In this document: piece after piece, positions 43,461 to 52,151 of the stretch
Numbering within the stretch: the stretch's first letter is position 1
Layout of the letters: each line of letters opens with the position of its first letter
NCBI RefSeq assembly: GCF_000154445.1
Contig: NZ_DS499567.1
Reading direction: 5' to 3' (one strand)
Source of the DNA: Intestinibacter bartlettii
GTDB lineage: Bacteria; Bacillota; Clostridia; Peptostreptococcales; Peptostreptococcaceae
Length of the DNA stretch: 64,000 nucleotides
Position numbers and translations under genes: made by a program
Notes under the pieces: model-generated
Databases searched by the model: none
Told to the model about the DNA's origin: nothing
Seen by the model: only the letters and a program-made list of their open reading frames with translations

Positions 43461-45181
43461 TATTCTTTCCCTTCTTCATCATCTAAGATGAAATTTTTAA
43501 GTTTTGTTAAAGTTATTTTTGTTTCGGCAGTTGTTTCACCAAGTAAACTTGCAATTTCCTGGGCAACAGTCATTTGTTTTGCAATAACTTGTTGTGCCAT
43601 TTCTACAGTTTCTATTTTTAAAGTTTGAAGCTTTTCCTTGGCTCTTTCGTCTTTTGTGATATCGACAGCAAGCCATAAAAACATTTGGTTTTGTTCTAGC
43701 CAATAGATAGTTTGTAATATTGTAGAATTATCATATTCCTCAAAAGTTATTTTTTCGTTGCGGACATTTTTTCTAAATGTTCTAACACGTTCAAATTCTT
43801 GGTCATCTAAATACATTCCAAGAGGCATACCATCGGCTTCATCTTTTTCAATTTTGAAAAATGATTCAGCAGCTGGATTTAGCTCTATAATCATCAAATC
43901 TTTATCAACAAGTCCGATTAAGTTTGGTGAAGATTCACAGATTATATTAGATAAACTTTCAGCCCTATTTCTCATATAAGGAAGACACATTGACGGTTCG
44001 GCAATACCGTTAAAAACTGCAATTGCTTTTTCACGACATGTTTTGTATCCACAGCTACCACAGTTTAACTCATCAGCTCTTGAAGTTTTACCCATTGTTT
44101 TTAGAATTTCTTTTATTTCATATTCAGTAGGTTGTTCAAATTTAAATGGTTTTGGTGGATATTCTTTATAAAGTAAAACATCTAAAGCTATATCTTCATA
44201 TGGATTTTTAACCGCCTTTGCCTGGAACAAATCTATATATTTTTGCTTATTATTTATTAGATCACGTTTAACTTCAAAGAAGCATCTATCGTCTTTGTCT
44301 AAGTCGGAACCGTAAAGACAACCATGGTTACAGGCATTCATTTCAAAGAATGTATTTTCAAATTTGCCGTTTTTTATAGAGTTTAGAACACTTTTACAAT
44401 CTTCAATACCATTTACACAGAAAACTGTTTTAGAAGGATTTTTACTTTCTATAAAATCGGAAGTTTCCCCTGCTATTGGGAATATGATTTTATCCTTATA
44501 AATATAATCAAATGGCTCAATTGGAAAATCTTCTAAATTCAAATTTTCAGATTGTAACCATTTTTGTAATTCATAAAAAGTTATAACTTCATCAACACAA
44601 ATTTCTTTAGTTGCGTCAGTTTTCTTTGCAACACAAGGGCCGATAAATACAACTTTATTATCTGTACCGTATTTGTGTTTTAGAAAACGTCCATGACTTA
44701 TAAATGGTGGAACCACTGGAATAATTGAATTTGTTAGCTCTGGATAATGCTTTTGAATAAGATGATTTATAGTAGGACACATAGATGTAATGTAGTTTTC
44801 ATTATCTTTTTCATTTGCATATGCATTGTATATATCAAAGATAGGTTTTGTTGTAATACCAGAATCTTCAACATGTGTAAAGCCAAGATGTCTAAGTACT
44901 GCTGGGATTTTAAGACTTTGTTTTCCAAATGCCGAAGCAAAACTTGGAGCTACTGAGGCGATTACAGTTTCACCACTTTTGATAAAGTTTTTAACACTGT
45001 TGATACTCGTTTTTTCAACTCTGTAATGTTGTGGACAGGCTTTTGAACACCTACCACATAAAATACATCTATCCATAAGAATGTCTGCTTGGCCACCTTT
45101 TATAACAATTGCGTCGACAGGGCAGACTCTGACACAAGCATAACATCCTCTACATCCTTTTTTAGAAAAATTAGAAGACAT
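43460..45181 (-). CDS. Sensory [FeFe]-hydrogenase (HydS, group C) with PAS domain
   Basis: A 573-residue protein. It has a two-cluster ferredoxin (Cys patterns at residues 10-50), an H-cluster domain (about 70-360), a [4Fe-4S] domain ('LNCGSCGYKTCREKA', about 370-410), a PAS domain (about 415-520) and a C-terminal helix. All four H-cluster cysteines are kept: Cys135 in 'TSMCP', Cys183 in 'GPCVAKK', and Cys284/Cys288 in 'NACNHGC'. The proton-relay Cys of TSCCP is Met134, so fast hydrogen turnover is unlikely and sensing is likely. The start follows AAAGGGGGT. The coupled phosphatase gene follows. Confidence 0.88.
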   Translation of the reverse strand: MSSNFSKKGCRGCYACVRVCPVDAIVIKGGQADILMDRCILCGRCSKACPQHYRVEKTSINSVKNFIKSGETVIASVAPSFASAFGKQSLKIPAVLRHLGFTHVEDSGITTKPIFDIYNAYANEKDNENYITSMCPTINHLIQKHYPELTNSIIPVVPPFISHGRFLKHKYGTDNKVVFIGPCVAKKTDATKEICVDEVITFYELQKWLQSENLNLEDFPIEPFDYIYKDKIIFPIAGETSDFIESKNPSKTVFCVNGIEDCKSVLNSIKNGKFENTFFEMNACNHGCLYGSDLDKDDRCFFEVKRDLINNKQKYIDLFQAKAVKNPYEDIALDVLLYKEYPPKPFKFEQPTEYEIKEILKTMGKTSRADELNCGSCGYKTCREKAIAVFNGIAEPSMCLPYMRNRAESLSNIICESSPNLIGLVDKDLMIIELNPAAESFFKIEKDEADGMPLGMYLDDQEFERVRTFRKNVRNEKITFEEYDNSTILQTIYWLEQNQMFLWLAVDITKDERAKEKLQTLKIETVEMAQQVIAKQMTVAQEIASLLGETTAETKITLTKLKNFILDDEEGKE

Positions 45182-45493
45182 TAAATTTACCCCCTTTATA
45201 AATAAAAGTTCTAGATTTAAATTGTTTTGATTTATTAAAATTATACTATACTTTCCAAATATTTACTATTACACGCGAGTTGATGGAGTTTGAAATCTTG
45301 TCTAGAATTTAAAGTGAATTGACAGCCTATTTTGTGTATATGCATCAAGAAAAGTTAGAAATATTACAAAAATGTAACTGGAAAATTATTGGAAATTAGG
45401 TTATTATTTAACTATAAAAATGATATCAAAATAATATCAAAATTATATTTAGATTAAATTTCACAGGTAGTAAATCAAAAGGAGGGGTAAACT
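45182..45493. other. Divergent promoter region, 312 bp
   Basis: The gap separates the minus-strand sensory hydrogenase operon from the plus-strand SPFH gene. A TTGACA occurs near 45319, and two copies of AATATCAAAAT lie near 45430-45445. I see no gene or stable RNA structure. Confidence 0.5.
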
Positions 45494-46489
45494 ATGAGTG
45501 AGAATAATTTTGTAAAACAAGAGAACTCGATAGAGGAAAAAGAACTAAATCCTATGAGTGGATGGATAGCTCTTATTATAGGAATACTATTTATAATATC
45601 TCCAACACTAGGAGTAGGTACTTTAATTGCATACGATAATCCTATATTTTTAGTGATAACGATAATTTTATTTATTGTAGCGATATTTATGCTTTGTGGA
45701 TTAAAAATAGTAAATCCAAATGAATCAGTAGTCTTTGTATTATTCGGTAAATATTATGGAACACTTAAAAAGCCTGGTTTCTTCTTTGTAAACCCATTTG
45801 TAAGTGCTATAAATCCAACTTATGAATCACAAGTTACAAAGCTTAGTAAAACTGGTGAAAAAGATTCAGATGATGAAAGTAAAACATCAAATACAAAGAA
45901 GGTATCTTTAAAAGCGATGACTCTAAACAACCAAAAACAAAAGGTTAATGATGAACTAGGAAATCCGATAATAATAGGAACAATAGTTATTTGGAAGGTT
46001 GTCAACCCTACAAAGGCTGTATTTAATGTAGAAAACTACAAGACATTTTTATCAATACAATGCGACTCAACTATAAGAAATGTCGCTAGACTTTATCCAT
46101 ATGATTCAGAAGATACAGAAGACCATAGAGAAAAATCTCTTCGTGGAAGTAGCCAAGAGATAGCAGACAGACTAAAAGAAGAACTTCAAAAACGTGTAGA
46201 AATCGCAGGAATAGAAGTAGAAGAGGTACGTATAACTCACTTATCTTATGCACCAGAAATTGCAGCAGCAATGTTGCAACGTCAACAAGCAGAGGCAATA
46301 ATTGCAGCACGTAAGAAAATAGTAGAAGGTGCTGTTGGTATGGTTGAGATGGCGCTTAATTCTCTAAGTGAAAAAGAAGTTGTTGAATTAGACGATGAGA
46401 GAAAGGCTGCTATGGTGAGCAACTTACTTGTAGTACTATGTGGGAACAAAGATGCTCAACCAATTGTAAATAGCGGCTCAATTTATTAG
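45494..46489 (+). CDS. SPFH/band 7 domain membrane protein
   Basis: A 331-residue protein with two hydrophobic segments at residues 23-80 ('SGWIALIIGILFIISPTLGVG' and 'PIFLVITIILFIVAIFMLCGL') and then an SPFH domain ('IVNPNESVVFVLFGKYYGTLKKPGFFFVNPF', ending 'VRITHLSYAPEIAAAMLQRQQAEAIIAARKKIVEGAV'). SPFH proteins form ring scaffolds on membranes. The C-terminus ends in 'LLVVLCGNKDAQPIVNSGSIY'. The small gene that follows after 6 bp is probably part of the same unit. Confidence 0.88.
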   Translation: MSENNFVKQENSIEEKELNPMSGWIALIIGILFIISPTLGVGTLIAYDNPIFLVITIILFIVAIFMLCGLKIVNPNESVVFVLFGKYYGTLKKPGFFFVNPFVSAINPTYESQVTKLSKTGEKDSDDESKTSNTKKVSLKAMTLNNQKQKVNDELGNPIIIGTIVIWKVVNPTKAVFNVENYKTFLSIQCDSTIRNVARLYPYDSEDTEDHREKSLRGSSQEIADRLKEELQKRVEIAGIEVEEVRITHLSYAPEIAAAMLQRQQAEAIIAARKKIVEGAVGMVEMALNSLSEKEVVELDDERKAAMVSNLLVVLCGNKDAQPIVNSGSIY

Positions 46490-46495
46490 ATAGTT

Positions 46496-46684
46496 ATGGC
46501 TGAAAAAAAGGATAAAAGTAAAAAACAAATTTTGCTTAGAATTTCGCCAACTCTGTGGAATGAACTTGCTTTGTGGTCAGAAGATGAGTTTAGATCGATA
46601 AATGGTCAGATAGAATATCTCCTTACTGAATGTGTAAAAGCACGTAAGAAGGGGAGTAAAAAAAATAGTAAAGATGGAGAATAA
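46496..46684 (+). CDS. Small ribbon-helix-helix (Arc-type) protein
   Basis: A 62-residue basic protein. 'KKQILLRISPTLWNELALWSEDEFRSINGQIEYLLTECV' matches the Arc-like ribbon-helix-helix pattern: a short strand, then two helices with 'R(S)INGQIEYLL'. It has no ribosome binding site of its own and starts 6 bp after the SPFH stop, so it is probably translated by coupling. It may be a DNA-binding regulator of the unit. The C-terminal tail is Lys/Ser-rich. Confidence 0.75.
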   Translation: MAEKKDKSKKQILLRISPTLWNELALWSEDEFRSINGQIEYLLTECVKARKKGSKKNSKDGE

Positions 46685-46709
46685 GGTTATATTTTAAACG
46701 CATAAATAG

Positions 46710-46743
46710 AGGAGTTGTAGATTTTAACTGCAACTCCTTTTTG
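46710..46743. terminator. Terminator between the SPFH unit and the second sensory hydrogenase
   Basis: AGGAGTTGTAG (46710-46720) pairs with CTGCAACTCCT (46728-46738), then TTTTTG. Confidence 0.85.
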
Positions 46744-46759
46744 TATTTGAATATAAAAA

Positions 46760-48493
46760 CTATGGATTTCTCAAATTATCAGAACTATTATCTTCATTGA
46801 TTAAGTTTTTAACACGGCTTAAAATAACCTTTGTTTCGGCAGTTGTCTCACCAAGAAGTCTTCCTATTTCTTGAACAACTGTCATCTGTTTATTTATAAC
46901 AGTTTGGGCGAGTTCCATAGTATCTTGTTTAACTTGATCGGCGTGCTTTTTATTTTCTATTTTCTCTGTAATATCATATGCCATCCACATAAAAATCTCC
47001 TCATCATGAAGCCAGAAAATATCTTGAGATAGTGTTTTATTCATATCTTCAATTGGAACAATATTGTTGTAGATGTTTTTATAGTTATTCAAACAATCGT
47101 AAAAAGCAGCATCGTCTACATACATAAACATAGGATAGCCGATATAGTCGTCGTCTTTTATATCGAAAAATTGCTTAGCATTACTGTTAAACTCTAAAAT
47201 ATTCATTTCTTTATCAACAAGCCCTATTAAAAAAGGCGATGATTCAAATATCAAATTTGCTATATTCTCAGCTTTTTGTCTCATATAAGGTGAACACATG
47301 TTGATTTCTGAAATACTGTTATAAATAGCTATAGCATGGTCCCTACAAGTTTTATATCCACATCCACCACAGTTGAGCTCATCTTTTAAAGTAGTTTTAC
47401 CCATAGATTTTAAAATAGAGTAGAGTTCATCATCATTTGGAACCTTGAGCTCAACTTTTTTAGGAGTAAAAATTTTCCCTAAAGGAGTTTTATCTAGATA
47501 GTCTTCATAAGGATATTTATCATCAAAATCTTTATATTTTATTTTACATTTTTGTCTATAATTTCTGACGTTTATTTCTCTTTCTTGATAAGTGGTCTTG
47601 TGATTATCAAGTCCAGAACCATTTAGACAACTATGAATACAGGCGCTCATTTCAAATATTGTATTTGTAAAACGACCTTCTTCTAGTGCGTGCAATATAT
47701 CGATGCAGTCTTTTACACCTTCAACAGTAATAACTTTTTTTACTGGATTTTTGTCATTTATAACACGAGTTGTTTGGCCGACGATAGGGAATAACAGTCT
47801 ATCTTTACAAATTACATCGAATTCACCTTCTTCAAGTTCATCTAAATTTATATTTTCTTTTTTAAACCATTTTTGAAGCTCGGCAAAAGTTATAACAGCA
47901 TCGACACTTACATCAGTAGAACCTTCATCTTTTTTTGCAAGACAAGGGCCGATAAACACGACCTTCGTATCAGTATGGTATTTACTTTTCATAAGTCGAG
48001 TGTGACATAGAAAAGGAGATACTACAGGTATTAGATTTTTTGTAAACTGAGGGAAGTGCTTTTCAATTAAGTTGTTTATAGTTGGGCAAAAACTTGTGAA
48101 GTAGTTTTCACCATCGTCCAAATCTGCATAATGATTGTATTGTTCTAATACAGGATTTGTTGCGATAACAGTTTCCTCAACATATGTAAAACCTAATTTT
48201 TTTAGGGCAGTAGGGATTTTGTGACTATTTTCACCGAATATAGAAACAAAACTCGGTGCAATAGAAACTGCAACTTTGTTTTTATTTTTAAAAAAAAATT
48301 TAATTTTTGATACTTCTGATTTTAAAATTGAATTCTTTTGAGGGCAAGCTTTTGAACATTCATTACATACTATGCATCTGTCTTTTAGAATTTGAGCTTG
48401 CTCGTTTTTAAATTTAATTGCATTAACTGGACAGACGCGCGCACAGGCATAACAACTTTTACATCTAGTCTTTTTAAAATTAACATACCACAT
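46760..48493 (-). CDS. Second sensory [FeFe]-hydrogenase paralogue with PAS domain
   Basis: A 577-residue protein with the same domain order as the copy at 43460-45181 and clear similarity along its length. The H-cluster cysteines are Cys136 ('TSFCP'), Cys184 ('GPCLAKK'), and Cys285/Cys289 ('SACIHSC'). The proton-relay Cys is Phe135. The glycine before the last ligand (usually GC) is Ser. No phosphatase gene is attached, so its output may be the neighbouring phosphatase or another partner. ATG 48493 is chosen because GGAGG on the minus strand lies 8 bp upstream of it; an upstream in-frame ATG has no site. Confidence 0.87.
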   Translation of the reverse strand: MWYVNFKKTRCKSCYACARVCPVNAIKFKNEQAQILKDRCIVCNECSKACPQKNSILKSEVSKIKFFFKNKNKVAVSIAPSFVSIFGENSHKIPTALKKLGFTYVEETVIATNPVLEQYNHYADLDDGENYFTSFCPTINNLIEKHFPQFTKNLIPVVSPFLCHTRLMKSKYHTDTKVVFIGPCLAKKDEGSTDVSVDAVITFAELQKWFKKENINLDELEEGEFDVICKDRLLFPIVGQTTRVINDKNPVKKVITVEGVKDCIDILHALEEGRFTNTIFEMSACIHSCLNGSGLDNHKTTYQEREINVRNYRQKCKIKYKDFDDKYPYEDYLDKTPLGKIFTPKKVELKVPNDDELYSILKSMGKTTLKDELNCGGCGYKTCRDHAIAIYNSISEINMCSPYMRQKAENIANLIFESSPFLIGLVDKEMNILEFNSNAKQFFDIKDDDYIGYPMFMYVDDAAFYDCLNNYKNIYNNIVPIEDMNKTLSQDIFWLHDEEIFMWMAYDITEKIENKKHADQVKQDTMELAQTVINKQMTVVQEIGRLLGETTAETKVILSRVKNLINEDNSSDNLRNP

Positions 48494-48643
48494 AAAATTT
48501 TCCTCCAAGGATATAAATATTTTCCCCACCTTAGAGCAATAGCTGATTTTAATAACCCAAAAAAATAATGATGTTTGTTTTTAAAAGTGATTTGATTATA
48601 CTCTAGTATATTTAAGTTAATTATACTATAAATAATATTTTTC

Positions 48644-48673
48644 ACAACAAAAAAGCCAGCAAATCGCCGGCTT
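48644..48673 (-). terminator. Terminator for the PhnA-like gene
   Basis: On the minus strand AAGCCGGC pairs with GCTGGCTT around GATT, followed by TTTTGTTG. Confidence 0.75.
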
Positions 48674-48692
48674 AAGTTATTAAATATTTAAA

Positions 48693-49031
48693 TTATGCTT
48701 TTTTAACAACTGAAGATTTAAGTTTCATAGCTCCGAAACCATCTATTTTACATTCTATATCATGTCCATCAGCAGCATCTGGAACTAATCTTATATTTTT
48801 AACTTTAGTTCCTATTTTTATTGAAGAAGAAGCTCCTTTAACTTTTAAGTCTTTAACAACTGTTACAGAATCTCCATCGTTTAGAACGTTTCCGTTAACG
48901 TCTTTTATTACGTTTTCTTCTTCTTGAGTATTTGGGTTCCACTCATAACCACATTCTGGGCAAACTACAAGTGATCCATCTTCATAAGTGTATTCAGAAT
49001 TGCATTTTGGGCAATTTGGTAAATTTTCCAT
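48693..49031 (-). CDS. PhnA/YjdM family zinc-ribbon protein
   Basis: A 112-residue protein with an N-terminal zinc ribbon ('CPKCNSEYTYEDGSLVVCPECGYEW') and the YjdM/PhnA C-terminal barrel ('VKDVNGNVLNDGDSVTVVKDLKVKGASSSIKIGTKVKNIRLV'). Despite the old phosphonate name, a metabolic role is not established for the family. ATG 49031 follows AGGAGGAAATAAA; the frame continues upstream without a ribosome binding site. Confidence 0.92.
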   Translation of the reverse strand: MENLPNCPKCNSEYTYEDGSLVVCPECGYEWNPNTQEEENVIKDVNGNVLNDGDSVTVVKDLKVKGASSSIKIGTKVKNIRLVPDAADGHDIECKIDGFGAMKLKSSVVKKA

Positions 49032-49104
49032 TTTATTTCCTCCTAAAATTTGAGTCTTAGAAATTATATAATACCATAGGCTCAAGTTTACTTCAAACAA
49101 TTAT

Positions 49105-49599
49105 TTATTGATATAGAAAATTTTTAATAATCTGCCATTCATTGATTAGTTTTTCTAGTGAAAACCTAGCATTTGCAGGGCTAGTTGATGGAAGTTTTAT
49201 AGCTTTTAAATTTGTATTTTTTTCACAGTATTTTTTATAAAGCTCAAATGACTTTCCGCCGTTACAAAATATTTGTTTTATATCACAAGTATCTATAATT
49301 TTGTTTAAATCATTCACAACAACATTTTTTATGCTGCTATCACTAGAACCTTCAATTTCACAACTTGCTATAACATCCCAAACGGCGATATTGTTATTTA
49401 GCAAAAACTCCTTTTTATCATCTATAGTTACAGGTATATCACAGCCTACAACACCAGATAAAACCTTCCAAAATCTATTTTGGGGATGATGATAGAAAAA
49501 TTGATTTTCCCTAGATTTTACTGAGGGGAAAGATCCTAAAATAAGTATTTTAGAATTTTTATCGTAGACTGGTGGGATTTCATGTTTTACAGTTTCCAT
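49105..49599 (-). CDS. DNA-deoxyinosine glycosylase (UDG superfamily)
   Basis: A 164-residue protein of the hypoxanthine-DNA-glycosylase-type uracil-DNA glycosylase family. It has 'ILILGSFPSVKSRENQFFYHHPQNRFWKVLSG' at the start, 'NIAVWDVIASCEIEGSSDSSI' and the C-terminal motif 'LPSTSPANARFSLEKLINEW'. It removes deaminated adenine (hypoxanthine) from DNA in base-excision repair. It lies 73 bp upstream of the PhnA-like gene on the same strand. Confidence 0.88.
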   Translation of the reverse strand: METVKHEIPPVYDKNSKILILGSFPSVKSRENQFFYHHPQNRFWKVLSGVVGCDIPVTIDDKKEFLLNNNIAVWDVIASCEIEGSSDSSIKNVVVNDLNKIIDTCDIKQIFCNGGKSFELYKKYCEKNTNLKAIKLPSTSPANARFSLEKLINEWQIIKNFLYQ

Positions 49600-49803
49600 T
49601 GTAATAATCCTTTCTAAAATAATAAACTTTATAATTTAATAATACAAACTATTTTTTTTATTGTCAAGATAATTGAAATTATATCAATTAAAAGCCATTA
49701 AAAAAGATAAAATTCGATAAACTTTGACAAAGTTTAGTTAAATAATGTAAAATATAGGAGCGAGTATTTAATATACTCAAAAAAAACATTGGGAGAGATG
49801 AGT

Positions 49804-50952
49804 ATGAGTATAAACAAGAAATACATTATAGCAAGTGCTATGATGGCATCAGTGGCATTACCATTAATGAATGCATCACATGTAGATGCTGCTACTGATA
49901 TGAGAACTGTTACGGCTTCATCACTAAATTTTAGAACAGGTCCATCTACAAGTTACAGTATAATTAATGTATTAATGAATGGGCAAAAAGTTGAGTACAT
50001 AAGCACATCAGGAAGTTGGCTAAAAGTAAAATATAATGGAGTTACAGGATATGTACATGGAGATTATGTAACAAAAGGTACAACTGATAATTCTACTACT
50101 GGAACTACAAAATATGTAAGTGCATCAGTAGGGCTAAATGTGAGAAGTGGGGCAGGAACAAGTTACTCTAAATTAGGAAAATTAGAATACAAAGAAAAGG
50201 TAACAGTACTATCAACATCAAATGGTTGGTCAAAAATAAACTACAATGGAAAAACAGGGTATGTAGATAGCTCTTACTTAAAAAGTACAGTACCAGGTTC
50301 AACTAATGATAATACTAACAATGAAACAACAGGAACTACAAAATATGTAAATACGACTTCTGGATTAAATGTAAGAAGTGGAGCAGGAACAAGTTATTCT
50401 AAATTAGGAAAATTAGAATACAAAGAAAAAGTAACAGTATTATCAACATCAAATGGTTGGTCAAAAATAAACTACAATGGAAAAACAGGATATGTAGATA
50501 GCTCTTATTTACAAAATACAGTGCCAGGTTCAAATGGAAACAATGCTAACAACAACAATAACACTGTATCAACAAAAGCTAATGAAGTAATAGCGTATGC
50601 AAAAACTTTATTAGGTAAACCATATGTATGGGGAGCACAAGGACCAAATAGTTTTGACTGTTCAGGATTTACATACTATGTATTTAAAAATAAGGCAGGA
50701 ATAGTACTTCCAAGGACTTCAAGCGCACAAAGTAAATACGGAACATATGTAAGTAAAAGCAATTTAAAAGCTGGAGACTTAGTATTCTTTGACACTAACG
50801 GAGCTAATGATGGAAATGTATCACATGTTGGAATGTATATAGGAAATGGGCAAATGATACATGCATCTTATGGTCAAAAGAAAATAGTAATTGCAAACTT
50901 CAATGATAGTTACTATCAAAAAGCTTATGTAAATGCAAGAAGAGTTTTATAA
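49804..50952 (+). CDS. Secreted triple-SH3b NlpC/P60 endopeptidase
   Basis: About 382 residues: a signal peptide ('YIIASAMMASVALPLMNASHVDA'), three SH3b domains and a C-terminal NlpC/P60 domain with the nucleophile Cys in 'NSFDCSGFTYYVF' and the His in 'VSHVGMYIGNGQMIHAS'. SH3b domains 2 and 3 are near-identical, encoded by 201-bp direct repeats. It should bind the wall and cut stem peptides. The ATG at 49804 is preferred, with GGGAGAG 6 bp upstream; in-frame TTG 49789 and ATG 49798 are too close to or before that site. Confidence 0.9.
   Translation: MSINKKYIIASAMMASVALPLMNASHVDAATDMRTVTASSLNFRTGPSTSYSIINVLMNGQKVEYISTSGSWLKVKYNGVTGYVHGDYVTKGTTDNSTTGTTKYVSASVGLNVRSGAGTSYSKLGKLEYKEKVTVLSTSNGWSKINYNGKTGYVDSSYLKSTVPGSTNDNTNNETTGTTKYVNTTSGLNVRSGAGTSYSKLGKLEYKEKVTVLSTSNGWSKINYNGKTGYVDSSYLQNTVPGSNGNNANNNNNTVSTKANEVIAYAKTLLGKPYVWGAQGPNSFDCSGFTYYVFKNKAGIVLPRTSSAQSKYGTYVSKSNLKAGDLVFFDTNGANDGNVSHVGMYIGNGQMIHASYGQKKIVIANFNDSYYQKAYVNARRVL
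50101..50301 (+). repeat. SH3b-coding direct repeat, unit 1
   Basis: A 201-bp unit starting GGAACTACAAAATATGTAA and ending CCAGGTTCA, repeated at 50332-50532 with a small number of changes, mostly near the start and end. Confidence 0.9.
50332..50532 (+). repeat. SH3b-coding direct repeat, unit 2
   Basis: Second 201-bp unit, in frame with unit 1. The two encoded domains share the 45-residue core from 'GLNVRSGAG' to 'GYVDSSYL' exactly. Confidence 0.9.
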
Positions 50953-51028
50953 AGAAATTCTTATGTGTTATAAAAAATTACAATAAAAAAATAGATTAAT
51001 AGATTTATTAATATAAATTTAGTGAATT

Positions 51029-51063
51029 AGCGGTATAACGACATATGTTATACCGCTTTTTTG
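51029..51063 (+). terminator. Terminator after the triple-SH3b gene
   Basis: AGCGGTATAAC (51029-51039) pairs perfectly with GTTATACCGCT (51047-51057), then TTTTTTG. Confidence 0.94.
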
Positions 51064-51090
51064 TTTTAAATTTATTTATGTTAGAAAAAA

Positions 51091-51142
51091 GTAACAAAAA
51101 AGTAACAAAAAGACTTGATAAAAAGTAACAAAAATGTAATAA
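51091..51142 (-). promoter_or_regulatory. Two WalR-like boxes upstream of the NlpC/P60 gene
   Basis: On the minus strand TGTTAC-TTTTT-TGTTAC (51091-51107) is an exact match to the WalR consensus TGTWAH-N5-TGTWAH. A second copy (GTAACA at 51126, GTAATA at 51137) has one mismatch. A further GTAAC-N5-GTTAC palindrome lies at 51224-51238 near the ribosome binding site. WalRK controls wall hydrolases in Firmicutes. Confidence 0.55.
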
Positions 51143-51261
51143 TATTAATAAGATAAAAATTATTGGAATGAAAAATGAAGATAAGACGCTGATTAGCGAT
51201 GATTGGATATATAGAAGAAAAAGGTAACAAAATGTTACTGATTATTGGGAGGAATATAATT

Positions 51262-51948
51262 ATGAAAATAAATAAATCTTATGTAGTGGCAAGTGCGATT
51301 ATTGCCTCAACATCGATATTACCATTAGGAAATGTAGAACAAGTAGATGCAGCAAGCAAAACTGTGACTGTTGAATCGAGAGTTAACTTTAGAAAAGGTC
51401 CATCTAAAAAATATGCTTCAATGAGAAAATTACACAAAGGATATAAATTAACTTATCTAGGAAAAAGCGGAAGATGGGTAAAAGTAAAATACAAGGGAAA
51501 AACTGGATATGTTTACGATAGTTATGTAAGCTCAGTTAAAGGAAGCGGTTCAAATAAAAACGAAAGCAATAATAACAAAAGCTCATTAGTATCATATGCT
51601 AAAACAAAATTAGGAAAGCCATATGTATGGGGAGCACAAGGACCAAATAGTTTCGACTGTTCAGGATTCACATACTATGTAGTTAAGAATAAATTAGGTA
51701 AATCAATACCGAGAACTTCAACTGAACAAAGTAGATACGGAACATATGTAAGCAAAGGAAATTTAAGATCAGGGGATTTAGTATTCTTCGATACAGTAGG
51801 ATCAAACAACGGAAATGTATCTCATGCTGGTATATATATAGGAAATGGTCAATTTATACACGCATCTTCAACTCAAAAGAAAGTAGTAATATCAAGTTTA
51901 GCTAGTGGACATTATAGCAAAGCATTTGTAAATGGGAGAAGATTATAA
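51262..51948 (+). CDS. Secreted single-SH3b NlpC/P60 endopeptidase
   Basis: A 228-residue protein: signal peptide ('YVVASAIIASTSILPLGNVEQVDA'), one SH3b domain (about 35-95) and an NlpC/P60 domain with Cys in 'NSFDCSGFTYYVV' and His in 'VSHAGIYIGNGQFIHAS'. The catalytic domain is close to that of the upstream gene, so the pair arose by duplication. Starting at ATG 51262 after TGGGAGGAAT is clear; the frame extends upstream without a second site. WalR-like boxes upstream suggest control by wall status. Confidence 0.9.
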   Translation: MKINKSYVVASAIIASTSILPLGNVEQVDAASKTVTVESRVNFRKGPSKKYASMRKLHKGYKLTYLGKSGRWVKVKYKGKTGYVYDSYVSSVKGSGSNKNESNNNKSSLVSYAKTKLGKPYVWGAQGPNSFDCSGFTYYVVKNKLGKSIPRTSTEQSRYGTYVSKGNLRSGDLVFFDTVGSNNGNVSHAGIYIGNGQFIHASSTQKKVVISSLASGHYSKAFVNGRRL

Positions 51949-51970
51949 TAAAAATATAAAATAGTAATTA

Positions 51971-52002
51971 GGAGCCTTTTGATATATAAAAGGCTCTTTT
52001 TG
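51971..52002 (+). terminator. Terminator after the single-SH3b gene
   Basis: GAGCCTTTT (51972-51980) pairs with AAAAGGCTC (51988-51996), then TTTTTG. Confidence 0.9.
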
Positions 52003-52052
52003 TATTTTTAAGTTAAAAAACTAATTAAGGAAAATGTTTTTAAACAATACAA

Positions 52053-52073
52053 ACTATGGACTAACTCTATAGT
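52053..52073. promoter_or_regulatory. MerR-type operator upstream of the structured RNA
   Basis: ACTATGGA-N5-TCTATAGT, the same 21-bp architecture as the site in the merR promoter at 53320-53340 (ACTATGGA-N5-TCCATAGT). It lies 43 bp upstream of the -35 element of the RNA promoter. The surrounding dyad extends to ATACAAACTAT...ATAGTTTGTAT. Confidence 0.65.
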
Positions 52074-52116
52074 TTGTATATACAAGAACAAAAAGTAAAA
52101 AAATGTAAAAAATCTA

Positions 52117-52145
52117 TTGACAATCTTGTATACATCAAATATAAT
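52117..52145 (+). promoter_or_regulatory. Consensus sigma-A promoter for the structured RNA
   Basis: TTGACA (52117-52122), 17 bp, TATAAT (52140-52145): a perfect consensus, rare in this window. Expected start near 52152. Confidence 0.85.
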
Positions 52146-52151
52146 AAGTGT

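Noticed and set aside
51091..51142. GTAACAAAAA repeats considered as CRISPR or an origin iteron
   Set aside because: They are short, irregularly spaced and better explained as WalR-like boxes; no replication gene is nearby.
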